Source of the DNA: Acorus gramineus
Taxonomy: Eukaryota > Streptophyta > Magnoliopsida > Acorales > Acoraceae
NCBI GenBank assembly: GCA_030737835.1
Contig: JAUJYN010000044.1
Location: 124,001-188,000 of the forward strand
Direction: 5' to 3'
Length of the DNA stretch: 64,000 nt
Shown: piece after piece, positions 45,965 through 58,519 of the stretch
Layout: every line of letters starts with the position of its first letter
Position numbering within the stretch: the stretch's first letter is position 1
Notes under the pieces: model-generated
What the model saw: only the letters and a program-made list of their open reading frames with translations
Databases searched by the model: none
What the model was told of the DNA's origin: nothing
Made by a program: the position numbers and the translations under genes

Positions 45965-47374
45965 ATTCACGTGTTGTTCATTCTCAGTTAGACAACATTA
46001 TCAAAAACCACCATCCTACAATAACTGAAAACAAAAACCTATACCCAAGTACCCGCTCGTTTTTTATCTGGTTACCTCATGCCAAGTTTTAAACAGTCTA
46101 GCTCTTCCAAGAGGTCCAGGTATTTATTATATCTAGACCTCTCCTTCTAATTCCTACTGATTCCCCCTTACCCAGAATCCCCCTTCTCATAATCAGACAG
46201 AACCCATCGAGCAAGTAACAAATTGTCCAAAAAAAAAGTGACGAATTGTCCAACACGAAGATCTGTACATTCTGTGTCTCTCTCAGCATTCTTGGTCACA
46301 AGCAAACACGAGAGTGAAGCGGCAAAATTAATACTAAACCAAATCCTGATTTCAAAACCACTACCTAACTAAACCCAAATCCATTGAGCTGTGTCCCAGA
46401 TCCCAGACTTTCTTGTTGCTTGAGACAAAAACCCATTAATCATGTTGTTTCTAAGAATATATCTAATGTCTTGATGTACATGTTGGTTCATCAGTGCACA
46501 ACAATTTCGAACAGAAAAACAAGCTTCACCAATTTCTTCGATCTTAAATGAAAATACAAAAACCAAAAATTGAATTCCACTGTTTTTATCTTTCGCAATA
46601 CTTTCTATTTCAATAGTTGGCTATCAAAATCAATAATTCAGCTTAGTTTCATTAATGATATTAATTGAATCCAGAGCAAATATACTCTAAACTCCAAGAG
46701 TAAGCCACATAAAAATGATGCTAAATTTATTATAAAGCCCCACACACTGAAAAAATATTTGTGCACATAAATGGAGTACAAAACTAGACTTCGAAGCATT
46801 CACTACCATTCTCTACATCATGTGCTTGTATAACATGTTCAAAATCATAATGATGCATCGAACAATGATCAGAGGGATGTCATTCCTTCTTTTATAGTTA
46901 CTCACTAATAGAGATATTTATGGCATAGCAACCAGCAGAGATATGATGGTCAGAAACACCTGCTCTATTGCATCCAAAACTTCATGGAGCCTATATTTTA
47001 ATTTTATTCTTTTTTTTTTTTTTTTGTAAGAAACATTGGCCTATACTCATTTCTAGAAGTGAAAAATATGAATTCTGCACTCTTCAAACAGGATGACATA
47101 AAATATAGGTAAAATAATATTCTATTTCTTCCCCCATTTAAAAAGTGCCTGCATCACCAATAATAATTTTTAGAGACAAGCATCCTTAATAAACAAAGAA
47201 TCGCCATGTCCAAATTTTTCAATTGTTTTTTTTTTCCTGTATTTCTTATTGGGAACTTATCCCTATTTTAAATAGAAGATGAATGCAAAGCAAAAAGACA
47301 GTGTTTTCACTCCAAAAAGGCAGTTGACCAAGAAATACTATATAACAAGATTATGAGTTCAATGTATAATTTAT
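45965..47374. other. AT-rich non-coding DNA
   Basis: No gene, RNA or element ends are recognised. Several A or T homopolymers occur (for example 47012-47025). It lies within the presumed CACTA interior, 3' to the tnpA-like gene. Confidence 0.4.
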
Positions 47375-48226
47375 CAAATTTCTCTAGAAAACAAAGAGCG
47401 TTTTCAAGGAATGATGGGCACCCATTAATATCTTTTAAAGCTAGCACATAGGCCTTTCAACCACTAAAGACTTTCTAGGGCGCTTGGGGTAATCATATAA
47501 GAAACTCATTATTTTCACAACATAAACCACACTCTATTCTTCTTGGGATCGTTAATCAAATCAAATTTGGCCCTCCTAAACAAAAGTCACCATTTAAAAA
47601 AAATAAAAAGGAGATATAAAGAAAGATCTCATCAAAGCTTATCATAACTTTATATTTAGCCTAATACTGACCTCATCAAAACTTGGATGACCGAGGAGAT
47701 CATGGGCGATGTACACTAGTCGCGTCCGAAACCTACAATTAACATGATTTTATGTTAAAATATTTATACATAGCAACAAAACTATAGTGGTATATGTAAT
47801 CAAATTTCTCTAGAAAACAAAGAGCGTTTTCAAGGAATGATGGGCACCCATTAATATCTTCTAAAGCTAGCACATAGGCCTTTCAACCACTAAAGACTTT
47901 CTAGGGCGCTTGGGGTAATCAGATAAGAAACTCATTATTTTCACAACATAAACCACAATCTATTCTTCTTGGGATCGTTAATCAAATCAAATTTGGCCCT
48001 CCTAAACAAAAGCCACCATTTAAAAAAAATAAAAAGGAGATATAAAGAAAGATCTCATCAAAGCTTATCATAACTTTATATTTAGCCTAATACTGACCTC
48101 GTCAAAACTTGGATGACCGAGGAGATCATGGGCGATGTACACTAGTCGCGTCTGAAACCTACAATTAACATGATTTTTTGTTAAAATATTTATACATAGC
48201 AACAAAACTGTAGTGGTATATGTAAT
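47375..48226. repeat. Tandem duplication of 426 bp spanning the last tnpA exon
   Basis: Copy one is 47375-47800 and copy two 47801-48226, both starting CAAATTTCTCTAGAAAAC. Only a handful of substitutions separate them, with no net length change. Each copy contains the exon-like block ending at a TGA (48126-48158 in copy two) with its acceptor GTAG, so the gene would have two alternative last exons. Confidence 0.93.
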
Positions 48227-49763
48227 AGTTTACATGTCCACCAGTAGAAGGTTCTTGAGCTTGTAGGGCTGTTTGTATTGCAGCTTGCAACTCATTACGC
48301 ATCTCTTGTCTTAATTGAATGCATATATCTTCTCTTAATTGATTGCGCACCTCCTCTCGAATCTCCACGTGAATCTCCTCGCAAATCCTATCCAACATTT
48401 CTTGAGAAGTTCTTGATGATTTAGATGGTCGATCAAACACATCTACTTGGGAGGGACTGATTCCAAATGTTTGTACGCGACCATGTCCATCATGTCCCAT
48501 CACTGAAATAAAAACTCTCTCTCGGAAATTTTGTGTTTGCTCGGACTTTGGCACCTTAGAGTGTCGTTCTTGCATATGGGACTAAAACTCAAAAAAAATT
48601 GCATAAGAAATTTTGATCTTAACAACAATAAAAAAATTGATTCATATATTGTTTCAATATAGTAATTTTCTAATACACACTTACAATGACCTCCACTGTT
48701 TCCACATCAAGTGCATGTCTACTCTTGTTCTGACGTGATTTTACAAATACATTCATTCGATCTGTGTTATCTCCTTTGCTCACCAACTATTGCAATAATG
48801 TATACAACACATAATTAACTAATTTGAACATGTATAACAATAATAATACATCAATTATTGAATTAAACCATTTACCTCCCTTCGTAGCTCAGCAAATGAC
48901 TTTCTTCCGGTCCTATGGAGTAAGCCTTGATGTTCACAATTTCTTTTGTTTTTCTCTGCCATCACCTATAGTGTACATTCATAAAGTTAGAGATCACCAG
49001 ATGCTCCTACAAAGAGAGAGAAAATAAAAAAATTGACACATCTTAGCTTTTTTAGAACTCCAATATTGAACTAGAATATTCCATTGATTAGGTTCCCTCT
49101 GGGGTGGAACATTCTTTAATCTTTCTTCATCCGTCTCATATGCATAATAGTGTTTACTCTTGAGACGTGCTTTTCAATCTTTCCAAGATTTCGCAACAGA
49201 CCGTAAACAAATATCTTTATACCGGAGTGGAGCATTAGTATTATCCTACAATAATAATTCAATATATTAATTAGACAACAATAACCATTTATTAAACATA
49301 AGTATATACACAACATAACTTATACCTACACATCTTTCCAAATGTCTTCTAACACATTTTCCGGCATATCACTCCATGATACACATGTCAAAGGTACTTT
49401 ATTGTTATCCCGAGCTATATAGCCAAGTTGGGATGCTAACTTCCTTGCATTTGGACCAATTGACTGCATCATCTCATTAAAGTTCACATATAGCTTTTGT
49501 CCCGTACCCCATATGGATAGAGGTCGAGAAGAACCTCAACCTTTCCTGCTATCGGTTGTGCCACTGGTGCTAGGTCCTATATCATGAGAGAGTGGTGCAG
49601 AAACAGTGATTTCTGAAGTAGCCTGAGATGAATGTCTTTGAGGATGCAGCTCTGAAGAAGATTGTCTATGGGGTTGTGGTTGTTGCTGAGATGTTGTGTC
49701 AACTATGGTAGTTGAATGCGGCTTCTTAGACATAGATATACCACATGCTCTCCTCCTCAGCAT
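48126..49763 (-). pseudogene. CACTA tnpA-like protein gene (Transposase_24 family)
   Basis: Minus-strand exon-like blocks are 49332-49763, about 49030-49245, 48876-48965, 48685-48786, 48234-48581 and 48126-48158; most joins are phase 0 with GT and AG ends. The blocks read KLYVNFNEMMQSIGPNARK, then WKD-stop-KARLKSKHYYAYETDEERL, KNKRNCEHQGLLHRTGRKSF, LVSKGDNTDRMNVFVKSRQ and SEQTQNFRERVFISVMG, ending in a charged helical tail (LREDICIQLRQEMRNEL). The order matches plant En/Spm accessory proteins of the PF03004 type, which bind subterminal repeats. The in-frame stop in the second block and a poor join between blocks two and three indicate a pseudogene. The start at 49763 follows the longest frame and is uncertain. 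Confidence 0.8.
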
Positions 49764-50902
49764 TGTTAAACTATTAACAAAAAATGGATTATAGCCGACA
49801 TGGATTAAGAAAAATGGATTAAGAAAAGTAGTTTCACCATCTTAGTCTTTCGCTCAAAGCATAGGTACCTTCAGTGATTACTATTCAAGAGCTAGAGACT
49901 CCTACTGTCTTGAGTGTGTTTCCAAAGTTTCCTGTAAAAGTAGTTTCACAATTGTCAACGTAGTTTGATAAAATAAAAAAAAATTATTGACAAACTTCGA
50001 TGGGATGATTCATAACAGAAGCCATAAACAGGATCAGAATCAAATTCTATAAAATGCAATCCACAATTGAACAAGTCACTTCACATGAAGGTTATAGTTC
50101 CAAGCAGCTTTGTTTTCTAAACCAGAAGCCGCAGCACAGAATGTACAGTGTATATATTCTACTTGATTTGATAATCAAAACTAGACAATCCACTATCCTA
50201 AACTTAATACCTTCTATTAGATGCTCCTATAAATAAATAAATAAAAGGTGAATTACAACACCACTTGTGGTAGGGAAAAAAAGAGGAGCATCTTTTATAG
50301 CGAAGAGTGGATCCAAATCTGAGATCCAAATCCTCATATTGACTCAACAGCCATAGAAGCCAAAAACAATAAACCATGCTCAGAATATAAGCCTGCCAAT
50401 AGAGCTGACTTTAATATAATTCATATCTTCCAAAATCCTGTGTGTTTTTGAGAGACAAGTAGCATTTGCTGCCATTGTTGACTCTTCGAGCAACTTCATT
50501 GAAGGTTAAAGAAAAATTGATTAATTTATATAATATTTTAATTTAAGTGGACCAAGTTAGGTTGAGTTTTTGTTTTCACACACCCCCGCCAATTGCATCC
50601 TTGCCAAATATTGTTTAATTTTAGGAAAGTTGACTCAAAACTCAAGCAAAGTCTCTAATTTTCAGTCCAATTACGATGGGATACTATTGTTTGATAAATG
50701 GTTGCCTTCCTTGAATAGAAAGTGTGCAAAAGGTCACATGAACATGTATTGGGAAGCATTAGAGCTGAATAGAATTGAAAAAATTAATAAGTATTCAAGG
50801 CTGGACATTGGTATATTGTAGGCATGATTATGCAAATGTGTACATCCAAGGTTACAAAGATAAGGTAAGATAGGAATAAATGTTGTGGTATAATAGACCG
50901 TC

Positions 50903-50989
50903 CAGATTAGTCCAAATCTAATCTGAACAGTTCGGATTTAATATACATTTTTGCGAACTCTTACTGGTAAAAGTTCGCAAAATGTATAT
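50903..50989. other. Paired hairpins
   Basis: CAGATTAG and CTAATCTG form a perfect 8-bp stem. It is followed by a stem with ATATACATTTTTGCGAACTC paired to the inverted GAGTTCGC-type arm ending ATGTATAT (24 bp, one mismatch and one bulge, 2-base loop). Adjacent CCAGATTAG-like and CTAATCTGAAC-like ends suggest a small foldback element. Confidence 0.6.
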
Positions 50990-51012
50990 CAGATTGCACA
51001 GTTGCACACAAT

Positions 51013-51016
<4 letters not shown>

Positions 51017-51041
<25 letters not shown>
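51017..51041. repeat. (TC)n microsatellite
   Basis: A run of about twelve TC dinucleotides with no other associated feature. Confidence 0.9.
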
Positions 51042-51043
<2 letters not shown>

Positions 51044-52177
51044 AAAATACCAAAAAATTAATCAAAGTTTTATAAAAATGCAGTCTACAAAATAACTTAA
51101 CATTAATCAAGAGTTTCATGACCCATGAAGATAAACTGACTTCCAGTTCTAAAATATATAAAAATGATAATAATTAAATCTTCTCTGATCTTATACTATC
51201 AAATAAAAAGATGTTCAATGGGATTTGAAAATGGTTAGGCAAGTCATCCAGAAACTCATAGAGAGAGAAATATAAGCTATTTCAAGAACCCATATAGCAC
51301 ATAAGTATTGAGGCATAGTTTAAAATATCAATATATCGGTTTGAGAATGTGGTTTTTCTTAGTTTTTATACTTCTTTGTGTTCACATACATGTCCATTAC
51401 CAAAAATCACTCCACCTCCTCCATTTAACCGTATCAAAGTTCAATGTAACCGAGTACATTCTCAATTGATGTAAAAACACAAAGAAACAATGCATCCAAA
51501 AAATATATATAAAACAGAGAAATGCATGAAAGGGGAACCAACGGAATAAAAAGAAATGAATAGCGTAAAACATAAAAACCAGCAAAAACTGTATCCAGAA
51601 AGGGAGAAAAAAAGATGAGCATTCATAGGGAGCAACATTGTCTTGATACAAAAATTCATTGTTCTACAATCCAAAAAATGTCAATATTTAGAATTATTTT
51701 GTGATTTTAAGATATTCTTCCACCTAAATGAAACACACAATAAAACTGAACCACCTAAATCACCAAATACAGCTGAACAATGAATTATTACAAAATAAAC
51801 ATCAGCAAAACCTGTAATCAAAATTTAAAATCCGAAATCAGCATATCAGAACCCCCCATCAATACCAAAACAATACCGGCAACACATATTATTCACTCAC
51901 AAAACCATATCAGCTCCTCAAATCATCAAAAATTTCATTAAACCTTATCAACATAATAACTATAATGGATGGAGAGGCAGATCCCCTTAGCGGGGTGGTC
52001 GAGACACACCCTCTCCCAATGAGAGAAACAAATAATTGGATGCATCAAACCTTTCCCGGGCGTGATCGGACAATGGTGTCGGATAATATTATAAATATGA
52101 AATATGACATATTGTTTTAAAATATGATAATTATTTTTTTATAATTATTCAGTGATATGTTTTATATGAATGCCTTT

Positions 52178-53006
52178 TGTGGGGGATGAAATATGGCTTT
52201 CCCCTCTTAGGCCGGATCTTCGCTGATCTGGGCTTTGGATGTAGACCCGAGATGGTGTGAGCTCGTCCTCCTCCTCGCGTCGGTCCACCACCAGCCTTCG
52301 ATCTCTGTTGTCGTCTGCCCCTTCCTTCTTTCTCCTTCCGCCTTCAGGTACCTGAAACTCACACCAATGTGGTGCTGGCTAACACCCCCCGACGCTCAAG
52401 TCAGTAACCTCTTCGTCTCAAGAAGAAGAACTTAGAATTCTTGACTTTTAGCAGGAGAGAGAGTCAGTGTTTGCATACTTCGAGAGGGAGGTGAAGTCCC
52501 CTCTTTTATACTCAATAGAGGTGTGCCGAGCTTGGCCTTACTGGGTGATCATATCATGATATAGAATCTCCATGTGGCCTCAGGATCTGTGGACTTGTGG
52601 CACCTAGGGATCATCATTATCCTATAACTATTTTTCTAACGTTCTGTCCTTTTTTAGTGTTAGGTAATATTCCCTTCGTTAATCGTCTTCTTACAGGGGA
52701 GGGCCTTGTGGCCGACTTGCCTTTTCACTCGAGCATTGCCCTTTGAATGGCCTAACCTTAAGGTCGGGCAATGTTTGGCTTCCATCCTTAGACCAAGAGC
52801 GTATGACCGTCTTATCCTGGTCGGGCATAATCGTTTGCCCGACCTTCAGGGAAAGGGGGATTGATTAGATCGTAATAGAATTTTAGACCCATGGACTTTC
52901 CATCCTCTGGTCCATATTTTTATCAATATGGGTTAATCCTTGTTTAATCCCTACACACTTATAAAATTTTATCCTTATTCGACTTTGATTAATTTGGTCT
53001 CCCACA
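52178..53006 (-). mobile_element. LTR of a Tat-like Ty3 element (3' LTR by orientation)
   Basis: The plus-strand ends are TGTGGGGGATG and CTCCCACA, giving TG...CA with 6-bp inverted termini TGTGGG/CCCACA. A polypurine tract immediately outside the right end sets a minus orientation and makes this the 3' LTR. No second LTR is found in the window; the element is cut at 58834. The LTR is 829 bp and has no coding sequence. Confidence 0.7.
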
Positions 53007-53022
53007 AATACCCCCTTCTTTT
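53007..53022 (-). other. Polypurine tract of the Tat-like element
   Basis: The minus strand reads AAAAGAAGGGGGTATT directly before TGTGGGAG. It supports minus orientation and places the plus-strand genes to the right in antisense between pol and the 3' LTR. Confidence 0.7.
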
Positions 53023-53358
53023 GGTCTCTCAACTGCTTGGGAGTCCAGAAGCACTGATCTCGGGAGTCCAGTCTGACCGGATGGCTAGCCCGCCAAGCCT
53101 TCTGGGTCGATTGGACTTGTGCATGCGACACTTGTCACTTTCTTGTATTGCCTTCTTCATTTAGTACCACTTATTGGGGAGAATAACCCCAAAATTTAAT
53201 TTTGCTGCCTCGTCTTCCCAAACGATAGTGGCGGTTAGGGTTCTGGTCCTGACCCTTTGTATATGTTTTTTTGCTTTTCAGCTCTTCTTCACCTCATTAG
53301 AATTTTCTTTCTCTTAGATTCTGACCAGCGCCTCTTTTCGCTCTTATTCCCTGTTCAA

Positions 53359-54654
53359 ATGGCCAAATTTCTAGACAGCCTTGTCATCGAGGAATACACT
53401 GGGGAAATGCCCTCTCGGCCAGACCCCAAAACCCTCCTGCTCTATTCTGGCCAGATTGAAGCTGGCATGATTACCTTCCCATTATCTTTGCTGATAATGA
53501 AATTTCTGTGCTTCTTTGGCCTACACCCCCTTAAGCTCGTCCCGAGCGCTTACCGCATCTTGATGGCAATCACTGCACTCAATCGTGCCTGCGGTATCAA
53601 CCTCGGCCTGGGTGAGGTACGGAGCTTCTACATGCTGAAGCTCCTCAATGGGGAAGGCAGGATGGTCTATCTGGCGCGGAGATCTGCCTCACAGGAGCTG
53701 ATCAAGGATGCGCTAGAATTCGTCTATGATTGGCGATCCAAACTTTTCAAGATTCAAGGCGCATAGGTGCCTGAGGGTTGCGCGTTTCGCATTCCGCTTC
53801 ACTGGAGGGATTCACTTCTAGGATCAGGTCGGTCTTTCTTTCCGGCATCAATCGTTTTTCTCCTTTTAAGGATGGTTCTTTGATAACATTTTCTTTTTGT
53901 AGGCGATTCGTCTCTTAACGCGTGTCCCCCTCAAGAGAGCCTCCGCACAGGGGACATCGATCGTGCCCTAGGTTTCTGGGAGAGGAGCTGGAAGTCCTTA
54001 CTGGGTGCCGCCCTTGTCAACCCTAGCGTTGCACCTGCCCCGACCCCTCTGCCATCTTCAAGCCGGGGTGTACGTCCAAGCGCCTCTTCCTTCTCTCGGG
54101 GAGAGACGTCTGGCTCCACTTCCGGCGGTGGAGGCGCGTTGAGGAGGTCGAGCCGTCACCGTAAGGTGGCAGTTAGGTCGGCTGTGCCTTACAACCGCCC
54201 GATCCAGATTGAAGAGGAGGAAGAAGAGGAGGAAGACATTTTTCTCGGGGGTGGTCATCCCCTGAATCATCCAGCTCCCCCTTCTTCCATGAATCATCAA
54301 GCTCCCCCATCCACGGACCCTGGAGAGCAAGCCGGAGGAGAGGGAGGAGTTCGCGGAGGTGAGTCACCCCGACCAGAAGATCATGCCGAGCATCCCCGGA
54401 GCTTTTTGGTGGCCGCTGAAGAGCCAAGAGTAGCGGCACCGGTTCCTCCTTCTCCAACGAGGGTGCCCGATCGGGTCCTCAGTCCCAGCCCTCCTCGGTT
54501 TGCGGCTGATGTTTGCCCCAAGACTGACGCTCAATTCACGGTGCCCCCTGCTCTTCCTCGCAAGGCTAGCCTCACAGCCTGGGGACATGTCACTGCCGCC
54601 GGGAGGGAGCTTGAGAAGCTGAGGCGCCTTATTGAGGAGGAGGAGAAAGAGTGA
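53359..54654 (+). pseudogene. Antisense ORF 1 of Tat-like element (Transposase_28-like)
   Basis: The chosen start is MAKFLDSLVIEEY at 53359, since the upstream residues are leader-like. Residues about 50-90 read ITFPLSLLIMKFLCFFGLHP and SAYRILMAITALNRACGINL. This resembles the domain called putative gypsy-type transposon (PF04195), found in extra ORFs of plant Ty3 elements. A stop at 53764 interrupts the frame, which continues to a likely intron at 53828-53902 (GTCGGTC to TTTTTGTAG) in matching phase. The second part is proline- and serine-rich with an acidic run of EEEEEEEED near 54220 and a charged end (EKLRRLIEEEEKE), closing with TGA at 54652. Function is unknown; Gag-like or regulatory roles have been suggested for such proteins. 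Confidence 0.65.
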
Positions 54655-55661
54655 TTCAGTGACTTCTCTGTCGGCTTTCATGCTGGTTACATTGCTGCTC
54701 AAGGCGGGGAAGCCTTTCCCTCCTCGACCCAATTGAAAGATACTTATGATCTCTCTCTATGAGAGGCGCTATGGCCGCTTTGCGGAGGATGCTCCGAGTG
54801 CTTCTCGCCCTCGTCAGTGAGAGGGCGCTATTGAGGGCCTGTCTATGTCTTTTCTTTTATTAAAACAATCTGTTTATTTGATGTTTATCTGGGTTGCGTC
54901 CCATGTTAATCTTTCTTTTGTCGTTGTATGATGAATACTTTTGCTTTGCTATCTTAGTTTTATGATATCTGCCTTTGCTGTTCTACCTTTATGAGGGGAA
55001 TGATTCGTGTTTGTATAAATGGGTGCTTTGTTTCACCGTATGTCGTCACTATTTTCACACCACTTCCTGCTCTATCTCCATTTAGGTTGGACTTTCGCTG
55101 GTTAGGAAGTTAGGTCGGGAATTGCCGGTTTGGAGTTGAGGTCAGAAATTCCATACTGTCTTTTATGACCTGGTTCCCCAAGTTGGGAATCATTTCTGAC
55201 CGTTGATTGTTTCACTTAGGTGATTGATTTTAATCAAGTAGTCATTTGAAATATTGACCTGCGCGATTCTGCATATCTTCTTATGTCAGGGCCTGCAGAC
55301 ACCTTTACACGTGGCGCTTTGGGTGGGATATTTAAGGTGCTTGAAATCAATCCCATGATTAGGGTTGCCGTTTCTCCTTCTCAAAAATGCCATCCGTCGC
55401 ACCTCGGTCAGTCAAAAAGACGCGCCGTCTCTTCAGTGCGGTCGATATCTTTTTAAATAGGGGTTTTGATGTCTTGTCGTGGCGATAATCAGGTCCTTCT
55501 ACTCCAAACTGAGGTATTGCCCCTTCTGTCCCCTTTCATTTTTTTAAACTCGTCTTTCTCTCTCACTGCAACTTCTCTTCGTTTTGTTGCGAGGGCCCAA
55601 ATCACTTAGTCTCAACAAGGGTTTGTTTTTCGTGTCTAGCCCTTTTAATTATTCTTTCACC
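54655..55661. other. Spacer between the two antisense ORFs
   Basis: No coding sequence is supported. It includes pyrimidine-rich leader-like DNA before 55662 (CTCTTCGTTTTGTTGCG area). The spacer probably holds the promoter of the second ORF. Confidence 0.4.
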
Positions 55662-58163
55662 ATGAGAACGTCGATCACCAGATCCTTGTCCGGTCTTAGG
55701 AGTATGTTTGAAATTCCCAAGTCAGTAGGCATGAAATGGTGTGAGTTCGATACATTCCCTATCCCTTTAGAGAGTACGAACCATCCATGCATGTACGTGT
55801 ATCCCTCCCAGATAGCCAAAGGTGCCCTAGCTCTACCTTTTCCCCCATTAGTTAGGAAATTCTTGTTGACCTTCAACCTTCACCCCACACAGTGCAACCC
55901 TAATTTCTTTAGGGTTTTGATGTGCTATGTAGCACTGAACAAGGAATTGAACCTAGATTTAGGTGTTCCCAAAATTATGTACACGTACGAGCTCAGAAAG
56001 TTTGGCAGAGGTTATCACTTTAGGGCCAGAAACTCTAAGGAGAAACTGATAGATGACCTGCCAGATTCTGATAAGAATTGGGCCGAGAGTAAGTTGATCA
56101 TTTTATCCGGCAATTGGGAGTTTGGCGATGCTCCCAAAGATATATGGATTGGATCGGCTTGATGGACTCACTAGGTCGGACTGCATTACTTGGTCCGTTC
56201 GTGATACGGTTTCTCATTTTCTGACTTACTGACTTATCTTCCGTTCTGATTCAGCTCCTGCTGCGAACTCGCGTCCGTCTAAAGATTTGGTGAAATTAGA
56301 GCATATCAAAGTCGCTTTTAAAAGGAGCGACAGAGCCTTTTTCCTGATACTCGACTGGGAAAACCCCAACCCAAGCAGTTGTCGTCGAATCGGCCCTCAC
56401 TTCGGCGATATAGTTGCAGCTCCCTCCTCACCTATTGACGAGTCGGGCCCTCCGGTTGCCAATGCCAGCCGACTTCCCAAAGTTGAAGAACACTCCAAGG
56501 AGGACTTAGAACCCATTTTTCAATTAGGTTTTGGTGATCCTAAGGCGACGGAGAGTTCGTCTAGTGGGGCCTGTCATGGTTTGCGCCTCCGAAGGGGGTC
56601 CAAGAGCAGTCCCAGTCCTGGAGAGAAATCGGGCATCAGTTCCACGGGGAGAATAGCCACAGCCCTTGTTGAAAGGGAGAGGAGGGTTAAAGTCGCGGCA
56701 CTTTCGACCTATCCGAAGTCCGTGGAGAAATTGGATGCCGGTTCTGCAGAGAAGACCACCACTCCTTCCAGTGAGAAGTAGAAGATGGCTCGGCTTGCAG
56801 CGCTCTAGGCTAAAGTGGACATGCGATCAGGGAGCGTTGGCCGATTCCCTCACCTAGAGAAGAGGCGTCGTTCGCCGATGAGACAGTCCTTAGACAGCCC
56901 TGACAAGAGAAGTAAGCCAACCGTAGTTGGCCATCCTTCTTCATCCCCCCAGTTATTACCACCTTCCTCCGATGTGCCCGCGGGCAAGGGAAAGGAGATC
57001 GTCCCAGCTATTAGGCTTCCTCGCCCGCCGACTGCTCCTTAGGGACCTAGAAGCCCGGTCGTTCATACCTGCTCCTCAGGCCAAGTCCCGCTCGGTCCAT
57101 GTTTCTGATTCCTGTCTGAGAGACCGTGACGTCGCGATTGGTTTGATCCAATCCGTGATCTTGGAGAAGGACTGGGCCTTGGCGGGTGACATAACCGCTT
57201 CTGAGACAGGTTCATTCCTGCAAAGCATGGCCTACCAGGTACGTCTTATTTTGATGCGAATAAGACCGTGGAAGGTTGCTTGCTTATTTATTATTTCCTA
57301 CTCTTATGGTTTTTTATTTTTATTTTGGAACAGCTCGGCATCTATTTGAGCATGGTAGGTCAAAAGTTTGATCATGTCATTAGTGACGTTGCTCGGGCAC
57401 ATCGTGCTCGCGCGGAAGAGCAGACGGCTCGGGAGAAGGCCGAGGCTGCTTTGAAGATTGCCCAGGAGCAGCATTCCCGGGTTGTTGACAAATTTTTAAA
57501 AAGGATCTCCTTGAGCTATCCAGGGCACTGGAGAAAGAACGCGCTGAAAGGGCTCGCGTTGCTTCTGAGGCCGAACAGAAAAAAAGGAAGATGGCATTGG
57601 ATTTTGAGATTCGATATCTTCAAAAAGTACTAGACCATCTTGGCCCAATTGAAAAGAAGTCTGAGGAGGCCATCTCGGTTGCATATGACTGGGGTTACCG
57701 CAAGGGCTTCCACGACAGCCGGGATGGTGCGCCTAAACCGGGTCCAGAGTAGGTCATTCAAGTGCTCGGACCTCAGATCCTTAAATCTGATGAGCAGGGG
57801 GACTGTCCAAATCCGACATCCTCTGGGCCTACAGACTTGCCCGGTCAGGTAACCAGTTTCCGTGGTTGTACCTTGTCCAATATAATTGATGTCGATGATT
57901 TCCCCTCCCTTGGCCGTCCAGATAACTCTGCCGCCATGAAGCTGGTGGTTGCCACTGTTGCAGGAATGAAGAGCGAGCATTCCGAGAATGTTACAGAGTC
58001 AAAGGCGATTCTTCTTGTATCAGGCGCAGCTGAAACCGTGGTCTACATGAATGAAGAACTAGTGATGCTGGCAAGCGGAGTTGGAAATCAAGATGATACC
58101 GAGGATGACTCCATTCCCCTGATCCGTAGAGTTACCTCAAGACGTGTCACAGGGGAAAATTAA
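55662..58163 (+). pseudogene. Antisense ORF 2 of Tat-like element (Transposase_28-like, coiled coil)
   Basis: The start is MRTSITRSLSGLRS at 55662. Residues about 70-110 read ALPFPPLVRKFLLTFNLHP and NFFRVLMCYVALNKELNLDL, parallel to FLCFFGLHP and RILMAITALN of ORF 1. A first block stops at 56160; an acceptor TGATTCAG at 56254 leads into a low-complexity S/P/K-rich part with stops at 56779 and near 56810. A clean intron lies at 57239-57333 (CAG|GTACGT to GGAACAG). After it, VARAHRARAEEQTAREKAEA starts a coiled coil, with a one-base shift in the T/A run near 57495 before LELSRALEKERAERARV. The frame ends at TAA 58161. It is a decayed relative of ORF 1 rather than a recent duplicate. Confidence 0.62.
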
Positions 58164-58519
58164 GTCGGTGTTTCGTGGATCGTTCCCATCATTATCGCAT
58201 GTTGTTTTTTTTTACAAGGTACTCATGATTCTATGGTTTAATGGCGTATATGCCACTTTATTGTATGGCGAATGCATTTAAACAGTAGACTTTACTTTTT
58301 GCTTGTGGTTCAAATGTTTGCATTGTCGCTATCTATTCTTTTTGCATGCTTGTTTTGTGATGTCGATGTAACTTAGTTAAGGTCGGCATATTCTTGGATA
58401 CGCTCTGCAAATTTTTTTTTGCATAGGGCTTGATAATTATGGGTTACCTCCATCTTCTTGATATCCTTTTTTTTTACGTTCTTTTGGACGCGTGTATCCT
58501 CGATCGGGTTCTCGCGATT
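58164..58519. other. Non-coding DNA downstream of antisense ORF 2
   Basis: AT-rich sequence without recognisable genes lies between the ORF 2 stop and the 95-bp array; it is presumed internal to the Tat-like element. Confidence 0.4.

Larger units (their letters stand above)
40677..52177 (-). mobile_element. Degenerate CACTA (En/Spm) element, right end not found
   Basis: The terminus CACTACAAGAAAATGTAGCA at 40677 is a classic CACTA inverted-repeat start. It is followed by subterminal motifs ACCGCTGCAAA (40718) and, past LINE 2, CAGCGGTTG (44617), GCAGCAGTT (44657) and GCAGCAGTCC (44744). A tnpA-like gene on the minus strand (48126-49763) fits an element whose 3' end is at 40677. No CTTGTAGTG end is visible before the Tat-like LTR at 52178, so the right limit given is only the furthest possible. 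No tnpD-type transposase is seen. Extent is inferred. Confidence 0.6.
49764..52177. other. AT-rich non-coding DNA with hairpins and a TC repeat
   Basis: No gene is recognised. It includes two hairpins at 50903-50925 and 50941-50989, a (TC)n microsatellite at about 51017-51041, and otherwise A/T-rich DNA. It is upstream of the tnpA-like gene and may be the 5' half of the CACTA. Confidence 0.4.

Noticed and set aside
47375..48226. CRISPR-like or satellite array
   Set aside because: Only two long units are present, in a plant transposon; it is a simple tandem duplication.
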